From contig NZ_CP012543.1 of NCBI RefSeq assembly GCF_004803795.1, positions 2,294,001 to 2,358,000 of the forward strand: DNA of 64,000 bases, written 5' to 3'. Below are positions 9,299 through 17,618 of this stretch, piece after piece (position 1 is the first letter of the stretch; the number at the start of each line of letters is the position of its first letter). This DNA is from Campylobacter rectus (lineage in GTDB: Bacteria; Campylobacterota; Campylobacteria; Campylobacterales; Campylobacteraceae). Under the pieces are notes generated by a model. The model had not been told where the DNA came from. It worked only from the letters and a program-made list of their open reading frames with translations, and did not search any database. The position numbers were made by a program, and so were the translations under genes.

Positions 9299-9913
9299 TT
9301 ACCTTTGTTCTAAATCTTCCAAATAAAACACACTATCTCCGCCTACGTCTTTTACGTCTCTTCTGGATAAAGAAAATCCTCTTCCTTCGTCTCCGAAGAA
9401 ACCGAATTTAGTATATCCTATCGTGTAATATACCGAGACCACTATTGGAATTATGTTTTTATTGTCGTCTACATAAAAGTATGAAAGGAGCATAGATGGT
9501 TTAAATTTATTATAATCTTCTTGTCCTATGAAATTTATGATCTTTTCTTTATAAATTTCGGGCAGTTTGGCTTGCTTGTTATAGTCTTCGCCATAGGCTC
9601 TGGTGCTTGTATAGTATTTTTTACCATTGGAGAGGGTTTGGGGGAATTTTTCATCGACTAGCTTAGTATCTACGGCATATAGTCCATCGCCCAAATCCCT
9701 ACCTTTTAATTCTTTTATTGCCTCTTTTCTCTCCCTCTCTCTATCATCTATTTCCTTTTCGAATTTCTTATTAAACACATATACTCCTCCGTATTTCTTA
9801 CCTAGTTTTGTTATTTCACTATTGCTTAGTTTATTATCTCTAGTATCCTTTGCGCTACATCCGACTAAAAATACTATTGCTAATACCGCTAATATGCTTA
9901 AGATAAATTTCAC
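9299..9913 (-). CDS. Lipoprotein 4, probable orphan immunity protein
   Basis: This 204-residue GTG-started lipoprotein has lipobox LVGC. Its head matches lipoproteins 1 and 2, it has a private middle segment (about residues 63-92, with KGRDLGDGLYAVDTK), and its C-terminal domain is nearly identical to that of lipoprotein 2. It is the first gene of the minus-strand series and is divergent from hcp. I infer an immunity role, as for its paralogues. Confidence 0.75.
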   Translation of the reverse strand: MKFILSILAVLAIVFLVGCSAKDTRDNKLSNSEITKLGKKYGGVYVFNKKFEKEIDDRERERKEAIKELKGRDLGDGLYAVDTKLVDEKFPQTLSNGKKYYTSTRAYGEDYNKQAKLPEIYKEKIINFIGQEDYNKFKPSMLLSYFYVDDNKNIIPIVVSVYYTIGYTKFGFFGDEGRGFSLSRRDVKDVGGDSVFYLEDLEQR

Positions 9914-9944
9914 TAGTTATCCTTTGGTTTTAGTGTCGGTTTGT

Positions 9945-9950
9945 ATTATA
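9945..9950 (-). promoter_or_regulatory. Promoter -10 box (TATAAT) of lipoprotein 4
   Basis: This is the fourth copy of the cassette leader. It faces the hcp promoter across roughly 70 bp, so the two promoters could influence each other. Confidence 0.55.
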
Positions 9951-10018
9951 GCTTTTTAAATTTTAAGAGAGGTTAGCGAATTATGAGAAATTCAAGTAAA
10001 ATAAAAGTTTACGTTGGA

Positions 10019-10024
10019 TACAAT
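10019..10024 (+). promoter_or_regulatory. Promoter -10 box (TACAAT) of hcp
   Basis: TACAAT lies 29 bp before the chosen ATG with AAAGGAG in between. This places transcription start near 10031 and excludes the longer in-frame start at 10014. Confidence 0.5.
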
Positions 10025-10052
10025 AATGAATATTTTTTTCAAAGGAGTAAAA

Positions 10053-10571
10053 ATGGCACAGCCAGCGTATATCAAAATAGAAGGTTCTTCACAAGGTCTC
10101 ATATCAAGCGGAGCATCTACCGAAACCAGCATAGGTAATCGCTATCAATCAGGACACGAAGATGAGATCATGGCGCAGGAAGTTTCGCATATAGTAAATG
10201 TCCCAATCGATCCGCAAAGCGGTCAACCTTCAGGACAAAGAGTTCATAAGCCTTTTGTTTTCACATCGTCTCTAAATAAAGCGGTTCCGCTACTTTACAA
10301 TGCATTAACTAACGGAGAGAGACTAAACAACGTAGAAGTTCACTGGTTTAGAACATCCACTAGCGGCGGTGCGGAGCACTATTTTACTACTAAACTAGAA
10401 GACGCGATAATAACCGACATAACCCTCGTGATGCCAAATGCCCAAGATAAAAACAATAACGATAAGACGGAATTGTTTAAAGTTTCTATGAACTATAGAA
10501 AGATAACGTGGGAACATGTTGCGGCTGGAACCAGCGGAAGCGATGACTGGAGAGAAAACTCAAAAAGCTAA
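10053..10571 (+). CDS. hcp: Hcp, type VI secretion tube protein
   Basis: This 172-residue Hcp-family protein forms stacked hexameric rings of the T6SS inner tube, is exported with the spike, and can chaperone effectors. Family signs are the start AQPAYIKIEGSSQG, the central VHKPFVFTSSLNKAVPLL, EVHWFRTS and the late strand YRKITWEH. I chose the ATG at 10053 because AAAGGAG precedes it by 6 bp and because the N-terminus then matches typical Hcp proteins. The upstream in-frame ATG at 10014 would precede the likely transcription start. A hairpin follows the stop, so hcp may be transcribed alone, which fits the high level Hcp needs. Confidence 0.95.
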   Translation: MAQPAYIKIEGSSQGLISSGASTETSIGNRYQSGHEDEIMAQEVSHIVNVPIDPQSGQPSGQRVHKPFVFTSSLNKAVPLLYNALTNGERLNNVEVHWFRTSTSGGAEHYFTTKLEDAIITDITLVMPNAQDKNNNDKTELFKVSMNYRKITWEHVAAGTSGSDDWRENSKS

Positions 10572-10583
10572 GCTTATAAATTT

Positions 10584-10610
10584 AGGAGACTTGTTTTTTG
10601 CAAGTCTCTT
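10584..10610 (+). terminator. Hairpin terminator after hcp
   Basis: There is an 8-bp perfect stem GAGACTTG/CAAGTCTC around a T-rich loop just after the hcp stop. The T-tail is weak, so it may attenuate rather than stop transcription fully. Confidence 0.55.
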
Positions 10611-10834
10611 ACTATATTTATAATCACCCCTTAAAACGGTAATTATAAATGTAGTATGGTAAATTCAAAAACTGTAATGTATTTCTAAAAATGAGACAAA
10701 TTTGATTTTATCATAAAATGCTTTGTATTGCTGTCAAAGACCTTAAAATATTTTAAAATTTAAGTTGGTCGTATCGACTTAAAAGCATGACAGAATGCAA
10801 AATTTGAGTTATTAAGAGTATGGGGATGATACGC

Positions 10835-13285
10835 ATGGATTCACAAAAACCGATTTCGTATGCAAATTTGACTATAAACGGGCAGATTTTCACCGTAACA
10901 AAAGCTACGATAAGAGAAAGCCTGGAGGAGATATTTTTTGCAGAGTGCGAAGGATACTGCGAAAGTATGGAAAGTCCGCTTTTTCAAAGCTTAAATTCTA
11001 CCCTTTCTAATGATTTGGACGTATATAAATTTCTAGACAAGCAAGCCGTTCTTAAAATAAAAAAAATAGCGCTACAAAACGCAAGCGACTCAAACTCTAT
11101 TAATTTACCAAGCGGCGGCGGTAACGACGAATCCGTTTATAACGGGATAATATCGGAAGTAGGATATATAGGGACGTCAAATTCCGGGAGTAATAAAAAT
11201 TCTATCGGTCAAAAGTATTTTTTTAGATTTGTTTTGAGCTCTCCTCTGTTTAGGCTCTCGATAAATTCCGCAAACAGGATTTTCACCGATCAAACGGTGA
11301 TAGAAGTTATTAAGGAAATTTTAAAATTTTACCAAGCTTCGCCGATAAAAGAGGTCGATTTTTCTAATATAAAAAACTCCTACGAGGCAAGAGAGTATAT
11401 CTCGCAATACAACGAAAGCGATTTGGATTTCTTGCAAAGGATTTGTTTTAACAACGGTATATATTTTTATGAGGACGATGATAAGATATATTTTTACGAT
11501 ACTTTAAATATTTCCGGTTTTGAGCAAGCGAACAGCGGTAGTGCGGCTTCAAGCGCTCCGTCTGACGTTAGAGAAGTAAATTTTAATCCGAATATCAACA
11601 ATATACTAAATCAAGAATGCATAAAAGCCATAAATAAAACCGAAATTTTAAACACCAACAACTTTTCGTATTCTTCGCAAAATACGATGTATCCTACTGT
11701 TTTAGATATGGTAAATTCCAAACAAAACGAGAAAACCAAATACAATGCGCACTTTCACTTAGGGCAGTACTCTTTTACGCAGCAAGAGTCCTTAAGTATC
11801 CCCACGGAGTTAAAAAGACGTAGATCTATTTTAAATTTAAATACTTATGTGGCTGATTCCAACGTATTTGGATTAAAATTAAATAGCGGCGTATCTTTAA
11901 ACTATGATCCGTCCAGCCTCAAAAGCGATGCCAAATTTGATTTTAAGATTATAGCTCTTATTCAAAATTTCATAGACGAGACAAATCTGGAAAATAGACT
12001 CGATACCAACGATATAGTCCCTATCGCAGGCAAAAGCTTTTCAACATCATATAGTAATCAAATAATAATGCTTCCTTCTAGCGCCGTGTATGTGCCTAAA
12101 TTTAAGACAAAACCTAGACCACCGGAGGTGACTTTGGGCGTAGTTATAGGCAACAACGGCATAGATGACGAGAAAAATACTATCCACACCGATGAGTATG
12201 GCCGCGTAAAAGTAAGAATCAACGCCTTCGCTTCTCAGGAGAGCGTGGATAATTCTACGAATTTTAGCCAAAACAACATCAATCCGACAAATTCAAACGA
12301 CTACTCTCATAGCGCTTATTTAAGAGTGATGACGCCTATAGCTAGCAGCAACTCCGGTTTTTTTGCTATACCTAGGATAGGCGACGAAGTCGTAGTATCG
12401 TTTCTGGAAGGCGATATAGATAAGCCGATGGTGAGCGCTAGTTTATATAATGCCTATAATCCGCAGCTGCCGAATTTACCGAGCGATTACCACCAGACCA
12501 CTATAAGCTCAAAGACTATAGGCGTAAACGAAAACGGTAGAAATGAATTTACTTTTTCGAATTTAAAAGACAAAGAGCATATTTATTTAAAAGCCGAAAA
12601 GGATTACGGCGAACTGATACAGCATGATTTTACCCAAACCATACTAAACGATAAGTCCTCAAAAGTCCTAGGAACCTACACTGAAAGAATACAAGAAGCC
12701 CACGTGCAGACTATAGATCTAGCCAAAAACGTAAACGTAGGAGCAGAATACCTCACGACGGTAGGCCTTAGTAGGGATACCATAGTAGGACTATCAAACA
12801 CTCTAAACGTAGGCATAGATAGTAAAATAAGAGTGGGTAAAGATAGCTCCGAATACGTAGGAAACGATAAAAATATCGAAATAAAAGGAAATTTAGATAC
12901 CGTAATCTATAAAAACGAGAATCGAACCGTCAAAGAAGATAAAAAAGACGTAATCGAAGGGAGCTATGAGCTAAGCTCCTCAAAGGGAATAAACGAATAT
13001 ACTCAGGAGCATATAGTTCTTCAGGCCGATAACTACATAGACATAAAATCAAAGTCGAATTTAACCACAAACACCGACTCTCAGCATACCGAAGTCGCGG
13101 ACTCTAAATTTTCGGATATTAAGTCAAATTACGAGGTGGATGCCGGCAATCAAATCATACATCAAGTCGGTAGCACCCAGATCGAGATAACGTCAAGTAA
13201 TGTGATTATTAGGGCGGGCGGAGTAGAAGCGATCTTTGATCAAAGGGGCATAACCGTCATAGGCGGAGAAGTAAGGGCGGAGTAG
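10835..13285 (+). CDS. vgrG: VgrG, type VI secretion spike protein
   Basis: This is about 816 residues from the chosen ATG. VgrG trimers form the spike that carries effectors and PAAR tips. The N-terminal half is gp27-like (SYANLTINGQIF; REYISQYNESDLDFLQRICFNNGIYFYED). The gp5-like OB fold follows (VVIGNNGIDDEKNTIHTDEYGRVKV; AIPRIGDEVVVSFLEGD). The C-terminal ~270 residues are short repetitive strands (VGLSRDTIVG, GNDKNIEIKGN) typical of the needle-like beta-helix. No extra catalytic domain is seen, so it is probably a structural VgrG. ATG codons also occur in frame at 10820 and 10826. I prefer 10835 because GGGGA lies 8 bp before it. Confidence 0.9.
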   Translation: MDSQKPISYANLTINGQIFTVTKATIRESLEEIFFAECEGYCESMESPLFQSLNSTLSNDLDVYKFLDKQAVLKIKKIALQNASDSNSINLPSGGGNDESVYNGIISEVGYIGTSNSGSNKNSIGQKYFFRFVLSSPLFRLSINSANRIFTDQTVIEVIKEILKFYQASPIKEVDFSNIKNSYEAREYISQYNESDLDFLQRICFNNGIYFYEDDDKIYFYDTLNISGFEQANSGSAASSAPSDVREVNFNPNINNILNQECIKAINKTEILNTNNFSYSSQNTMYPTVLDMVNSKQNEKTKYNAHFHLGQYSFTQQESLSIPTELKRRRSILNLNTYVADSNVFGLKLNSGVSLNYDPSSLKSDAKFDFKIIALIQNFIDETNLENRLDTNDIVPIAGKSFSTSYSNQIIMLPSSAVYVPKFKTKPRPPEVTLGVVIGNNGIDDEKNTIHTDEYGRVKVRINAFASQESVDNSTNFSQNNINPTNSNDYSHSAYLRVMTPIASSNSGFFAIPRIGDEVVVSFLEGDIDKPMVSASLYNAYNPQLPNLPSDYHQTTISSKTIGVNENGRNEFTFSNLKDKEHIYLKAEKDYGELIQHDFTQTILNDKSSKVLGTYTERIQEAHVQTIDLAKNVNVGAEYLTTVGLSRDTIVGLSNTLNVGIDSKIRVGKDSSEYVGNDKNIEIKGNLDTVIYKNENRTVKEDKKDVIEGSYELSSSKGINEYTQEHIVLQADNYIDIKSKSNLTTNTDSQHTEVADSKFSDIKSNYEVDAGNQIIHQVGSTQIEITSSNVIIRAGGVEAIFDQRGITVIGGEVRAE

Positions 13286-13313
13286 ATTATGTCCGCGATA
13301 AGCATAATCTACT
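13281..13313. terminator. Hairpin at the vgrG stop codon
   Basis: An 11-bp perfect inverted repeat (AGTAGATTATG / CATAATCTACT) overlaps the vgrG stop codon. It has the position of a terminator or a 3' mRNA-protecting hairpin. Confidence 0.5.
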
Positions 13314-13439
13314 CTTTGCAAAAAACTTAAGAAAAGAAGACTTTTTAAAAAATTTTATATTATTTTCTTAAATGCTACTTTTCTATTTTGTTAAAAAGTA
13401 GAAATTTTAAATTTACCTCGCCTTGAAAGGGATATTAAT

Positions 13440-13803
13440 TTAATAATAAACATACAGTTGGCGGTTAGACCATAACAAAAGCCACGGCGACCCCATAGAC
13501 ATACTAAAATTTACTTGCAGCAATAGGCGTATCACTTGCAACAGAATTTTAATAATCTCTACGGAAATCTAAGCGAAATAAGTAAAGCTATAGGCTCATC
13601 ACCTCCCAAGGCTTAAATTCTATCTCATAAAGATAGAAAACAAGCGAAGCGGTGCCACGAAATAACAGGTTTCTTTAAAAAGATTAGCTAACGAATTTAA
13701 AGCCTTATATGCGGCAGATGTAAGAGGCGAAATAACCACAGGCGGAGCTAAAAACCACGCTAGAGCAGCGGTAATCCCGAAATACTTGGCCGATATGCGT
13801 TTC
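13440..13803 (+). pseudogene. Decayed coding remnant between vgrG and the CRISPR array
   Basis: No intact gene is present, but several short plus-strand stretches read like protein in different frames. One is at about 13560-13616 (NNLYGNLSEISKAIGS). Another is at about 13690-13833 (KALYAADVRGEITTGG, then AKNHARAAVIPKYLADMRF) and runs directly into the degenerate first CRISPR repeat. Stops and frame changes separate them. It may be the rest of a phage or secretion-related gene; I do not recognise the family. Confidence 0.3.
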
Positions 13804-14763
13804 ATCCATCCTCTCAACGGAGTAAAATTTAATCAGGTGCCTGAACCATCTGTGTATTATCATCATGCGGGTTTCAAACCCCAAAGGAGTAAAATTTAAC
13901 GATCTGGCTAGGGCAATATCGCTTCCCTAGTGCGCATTTCAAACCCCAACGGAGTAAAATTTAACGCCCTCAATAAAGCTATGTTAAACGACATTATACC
14001 GTTTCAAACTCCAATGGAGTAAAATTTAACACATCTATTTCAAGAGGATGGCTATCCTCATCGATGTTTCAAACCCCAAAGGAGTAAAATTTAACTAGGC
14101 CATGCCCTCCTTAGATATCCCGGTTTGATAAATTTCAAACCCCAACGGAGTAAAATTTAACCACTGATAAAGATTTTGAAGAAGTAGCAACTGAAAATTT
14201 CAAACCCCGGCGGAGCAAAATTTAACTCTTATGAAAATTCTCAGACAACTAGTTTTAACGTGTTTCAAACCCCAAAGGAGTAAAATTTAACGGCTAGCGT
14301 CTACGTTAAACATCGCAAACGAATTTAATTTCAAACCCCAAAGGAGTAAAATTTAACCTAGCTCAAAATTCTGGCAACAATACAACAGTATCATCATTTC
14401 AAACCCCAAAGGAGTAAAATTTAACACTTTTGCCCTACTCCGAAAGAATTTTTTGAATTTGCATTTCAAACCCCAAAGGAGTAAAATTTAACCTAGCTCT
14501 CGCAATACTACACCGTGCATAAAGCGGTATTTCAAACCCCAAAGGAGTAAAATTTAACGCCAAAGGACGGATGATAGAGCCTTGGCGCTGGTTGCGATTT
14601 CAAACCCCAAAGGAGTAAAATTTAACATAGCCATAGCCAAAACAAACGGAGAGCCCGATCCGAATTTCAAACCCCAAAGGAGTAAAATTTAACCTCAAAA
14701 TTCTTTATGAAATTTTCTTTGGCTTCGATTATAATTTCAAACCCCAAAGGAGTAAAATTTAAC
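13804..14763 (-). CRISPR. CRISPR array, 14 repeats plus one degenerate repeat, type I-B-like repeat
   Basis: A 30-bp repeat occurs 14 times (first 13871-13900, last 14734-14763) with 13 unique spacers of 35-40 bp. A partly matching repeat at 13804-13833 adds a further 37-bp spacer. In plus orientation the repeat begins (A/G)TTTCAAACCCC and ends AAAATTTAAC. Left-side copies carry substitutions (for example at 14001 and 14197), while the rightmost seven are identical. The leader is therefore on the right and transcription is leftward. The crRNA-strand repeat then begins GTTAAATTTTACTCC and ends GGTTTGAAAT, like type I-B repeats. No cas gene lies within the window. Confidence 0.95.
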
Positions 14764-14860
14764 CCGCACTAAAACATACATTTTAATGGCTATCAAAATA
14801 AAAAGTTTATATTTTTACGCCTTAAATTTGACTAAAATATAAAACCAAACTAACGCGAAA
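14764..14860 (-). promoter_or_regulatory. Probable CRISPR leader
   Basis: This AT-rich stretch directly next to the conserved end of the array has A/T runs and TATAAAAT-like boxes. Assignment follows from repeat degeneration at the opposite end. Confidence 0.5.
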
Positions 14861-15359
14861 CACCCCAAATTTCGCCCTTTTTAAAATCTTATAAAAAGCT
14901 TTATCGGCATAACTCAAGCGCGCCTAAAAATGCAAGCGATAAAACCGGCCGCATCATTGCAAAATCATCTACAGCCGATCGTTTTATCCAAAGTCGAGTT
15001 AAATACACGAAGCCAAAGCATTTAGCGGCAGCGGATTATTTTACCTAAAGTCCGATATCTCGATACGAATTTAGCAAGCCGTTCGAGCCGTCAAATAATA
15101 AAATCTCAAGACGCATAGAGGCTATTTTACGATGTACCGCAATAAAATTACCTAAAAATGCGGGATCAAAACAACTCAAGCCCGTAGTCATAAATCCTCT
15201 CAAACACCGAAAGCGTCGGTGCTTAGGGTAGTCGTTTCTAAAAAACATTACCGTAAATCCATAAAATTTGAGTCGAATTTCTCAAATTTAACTCAAATTT
15301 GCCGCCGCGCCGCCACCTTAAAGCACCGCGATTATACTTATAACCTCTTGGGCTTTTAC
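14861..15359. other. Non-coding stretch, no gene seen
   Basis: There is no convincing reading frame on either strand. It contains several AAATTT motifs near 15265-15300. Confidence 0.4.
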
Positions 15360-15843
15360 TCATCTTTTATGAAGATGACGGTTTTTGGCTTCTTGAGCTT
15401 TATCTCCTGCAAGTAGGTATAAAATGCGCAAAAATGTCAGAGTGGCGCTTATGTGCACATCCTTTGCCGCCGCGCCGCCGCCCAAAAGCCTCATAGCGTT
15501 TTCGCAGATCGCGTGCGAGATCCGCTCGCTCGCCGTATCCGGGGAGGCTATCTGCTTTTTAGGCGACTGACGGCTCGTATCCGTCCTTGCCGTCTATGAC
15601 GCTATTTCGCGCGAGTTGAAATTTACGCCCAAAAGCTGACATAGTCATAAACCGCGTCGGCGTCCTATACGTCGCAGGCTTGCCCTCCGGCGCGCGTTTC
15701 TTGTTCGGCCGATACTCGCAAACAAAGCCGCACTCACGCAAAAGAGCGTAATCTCGCTTAAATCCGAAAGCGTCTGCGACGGCTCCGGGCAGTTGTTGCG
15801 CGTCAAAAATGCAGGTCGGCCGAAAAACCGATGCTAAAAACAT
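15360..15843 (-). pseudogene. Frameshifted gene remnant
   Basis: Two protein-like stretches follow each other on the minus strand in different frames. The first, at 15843-15559, has DAFGFKRDYALLRECGFVCE. The second, at about 15540-15360, has SERISHAICENAMRLLGGG and ends ...NRHLHKR. The first ends in a stop exactly where the second becomes open. Base composition is GC-rich like the housekeeping genes. I do not recognise the family. Confidence 0.35.
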
Positions 15844-16181
15844 ATAGCCGCTCCGGCCGATCGTTATTTAAGCAGACTGCGCGGAGTCCGAGCCATGCAC
15901 CGGCCCTGCAAAAACGTATAGAACTACAACTGGCTCGCTAAAGCCAAACGCTCTTTTTAAGGAGCCTTTGTTGCTTAGCTTTGAAATATCTACGCGATCT
16001 CTTTTGGCTCTTTTATTTTTTTGAGATAAATTTTAGCGATTTTGTGGCAGGCGCATTAAATTTGTAGTTTTTTAAGATTTTTAAAATTTGATAGAATTTG
16101 GTTTAAAGCAGATGAAATACGGCGGATTTTTCGGCGATCTCGCCTTAAGGGAGGTCTCGCCATCCCCCTATTCGCAACTTT
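15844..16181. other. Non-coding stretch downstream of aroC
   Basis: No gene is seen. It is T-rich near 16000-16100 on the plus strand, with no clear strong terminator hairpin after aroC. Confidence 0.4.
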
Positions 16182-17618
16182 TCATTTGCTCATCTCTGCA
16201 TAAATTTTCTTTAAATTCGCTAGATTTGCGCTTAGATTTAAAAGCATCATATCGGCCGTAACCAGCCTCGCCATCGCGGTGGCTACGACGCTGCCGCGCA
16301 CTCCGATACACGGATCGTGCCGTCCTCGCAGCTCGCATATGACGTCTTCGCCGCGCACGTTTTGCGTCGGCTGAGATAAAAATATCGACGGGGTCGGCTT
16401 AAAATGCGTCTTTATCACGATCTCCTGCCCGCTCGTCATACCGCCCAGCGTTCCGCCCGCATGATTTGATGCAAAGCCGAATTTGTCGTTTTTCGCACTG
16501 CAAAAGTCGCTTGCGCTACCAAAAAAGCCGTTTGTTTCTTTTGAAATTTTACCCGAACCGTCGGCAAAATTTACATCTGCGACTTTAAAATTCGCAGGCG
16601 AATCGCTCTTCGAATTTTCGCTTGCTTCGGTAAAGCTACCGTCCGAAAAGCTATTTAAATTTACGTTTTTCAAATTTGACGAATCGTTCGAATTTTCGCT
16701 TGCGTCGCTTTTAAATTCGCCGAATTTGCCGCCGTTTAAATTTGACTGCTCGCCCGCATCGTCAAGAGTAGAGTTATCCCCGCGGCTAAAATTTACGCCG
16801 TGAGCCGAGTCGGCCGAATTTACGTGCGCATACGCCGCGCTCATCGAGTCGTTATTTTGGCTGCCGCGCATCTTGCTTGCGTTTATGCCCTCGCCGATCT
16901 CTACGGCTTTGACGCCGTTTATGCCCATCATCGCAGCCGCGATTGCCGCGTCAAATTTATAGTATAGCCCCTCGCCAAGCCCCGCCGGTGCGCCGCGGAT
17001 AACCGTGACGACGCTAGCTCCGACGCTGTCGTGCTCCTGCTTGGCTTTTAGGATTGCCTCTTTCATCGCCTCTTCATTGCCCAGCGAAAATATCTCCGAG
17101 CGCGCCGCGAGATCAAAGTCTAACCGCTCGCCGCACGAAATTTCGCCCACGCTAGCCACGCCGCTTTGCACGCTGACGCCAAACTCGTTTAGTAAAATTT
17201 GAGCTATCGCTCCGCCCGCCACGCGCACGGCCGTCTCTCTAGCCGAGCTGCGTCCGCCGCCCCTGTGGTCGCGGATGCCGAATTTTCGGTAGTATGCATA
17301 GTCGGCGTGCCCGGGGCGAAAGAGCTCGCGTAAATTTTCATAATCGCCCGATTTTTGATTTTCGTTTCGGATGATAAAGCCGATCGGAGTGCCCGTGCTG
17401 ACGCCTTCAAACACGCCGCTTAAAATCTCCACGCGGTCGCCTTCGCTCCTTGCCGTGGCAAATTTCGAGCCTCCCGGTTTTCGTTTGTCAAGCTCGCTTT
17501 GGATAAAATTTAAATCAATACGCACGCCTGCGGGAAAGCCGTCTAGCACGCCGCCGATCGCCGCTGTATGACTCTCGCCGAACGTCGTTAGCGTTAGTTT
17601 GCGTCCAAAGGTATTCAC
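16182..17618 (-). CDS. aroC: Chorismate synthase with a ~118-residue low-complexity insertion
   Basis: The enzyme converts 5-enolpyruvylshikimate-3-phosphate to chorismate, the last shared step of aromatic biosynthesis, using reduced FMN. Family motifs are clear: TFGESHTAAIGGVLDGFPAG at residues 12-31, GRSSARETAVRVAGGAIA near 122-139, MRGSQNND at 250-257, and NHAGGTLGGMTSGQ at 385-398. The usual length is ~360; here it is 478. The excess is residues ~260-377, rich in Ser, Asn, Asp, Phe and Lys, between MRGSQNND and NHAGG, which are normally close together. The frame is intact. The start overlaps the stop of rnc by 4 bp, so aroC is the last gene of a TPR-rnhA-rnc-aroC operon. Confidence 0.97.
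   Translation of the reverse strand: MNTFGRKLTLTTFGESHTAAIGGVLDGFPAGVRIDLNFIQSELDKRKPGGSKFATARSEGDRVEILSGVFEGVSTGTPIGFIIRNENQKSGDYENLRELFRPGHADYAYYRKFGIRDHRGGGRSSARETAVRVAGGAIAQILLNEFGVSVQSGVASVGEISCGERLDFDLAARSEIFSLGNEEAMKEAILKAKQEHDSVGASVVTVIRGAPAGLGEGLYYKFDAAIAAAMMGINGVKAVEIGEGINASKMRGSQNNDSMSAAYAHVNSADSAHGVNFSRGDNSTLDDAGEQSNLNGGKFGEFKSDASENSNDSSNLKNVNLNSFSDGSFTEASENSKSDSPANFKVADVNFADGSGKISKETNGFFGSASDFCSAKNDKFGFASNHAGGTLGGMTSGQEIVIKTHFKPTPSIFLSQPTQNVRGEDVICELRGRHDPCIGVRGSVVATAMARLVTADMMLLNLSANLANLKKIYAEMSK

Larger units (their letters stand above)
6515..9975 (-). repeat. Tandem array of promoter / lipoprotein / effector-head cassettes
   Basis: Four units lie head to tail on the minus strand. 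Each has a near-identical leader of about 65 bp with a TATAAT box, a GTG-started lipoprotein gene, and 4 bp later the first ~44 codons of the lipase effector. Only the last unit continues into the full effector gene. The other three effector heads diverge and stop shortly after the shared segment. Start-to-start spacing of the heads is 833, 918 and 897 bp. The identity of leaders and heads points to amplification by unequal recombination. Confidence 0.85.

Noticed and set aside
6515-9975. Assembly artefact as the explanation of the lipoprotein array
   Set aside because: Units differ in spacing, middle segments and head tails, which an artefactual duplication would not create; still worth confirming with long reads.
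10014-10052. Longer N-terminus for Hcp starting at 10014
   Set aside because: It overlaps the probable -10 box, lacks a Shine-Dalgarno sequence, and adds 13 residues not typical of Hcp.
10053-10075. Sigma-54-like TGGCAC at the start of hcp
   Set aside because: It lies inside the coding sequence and the second half of the motif is not at the right spacing.
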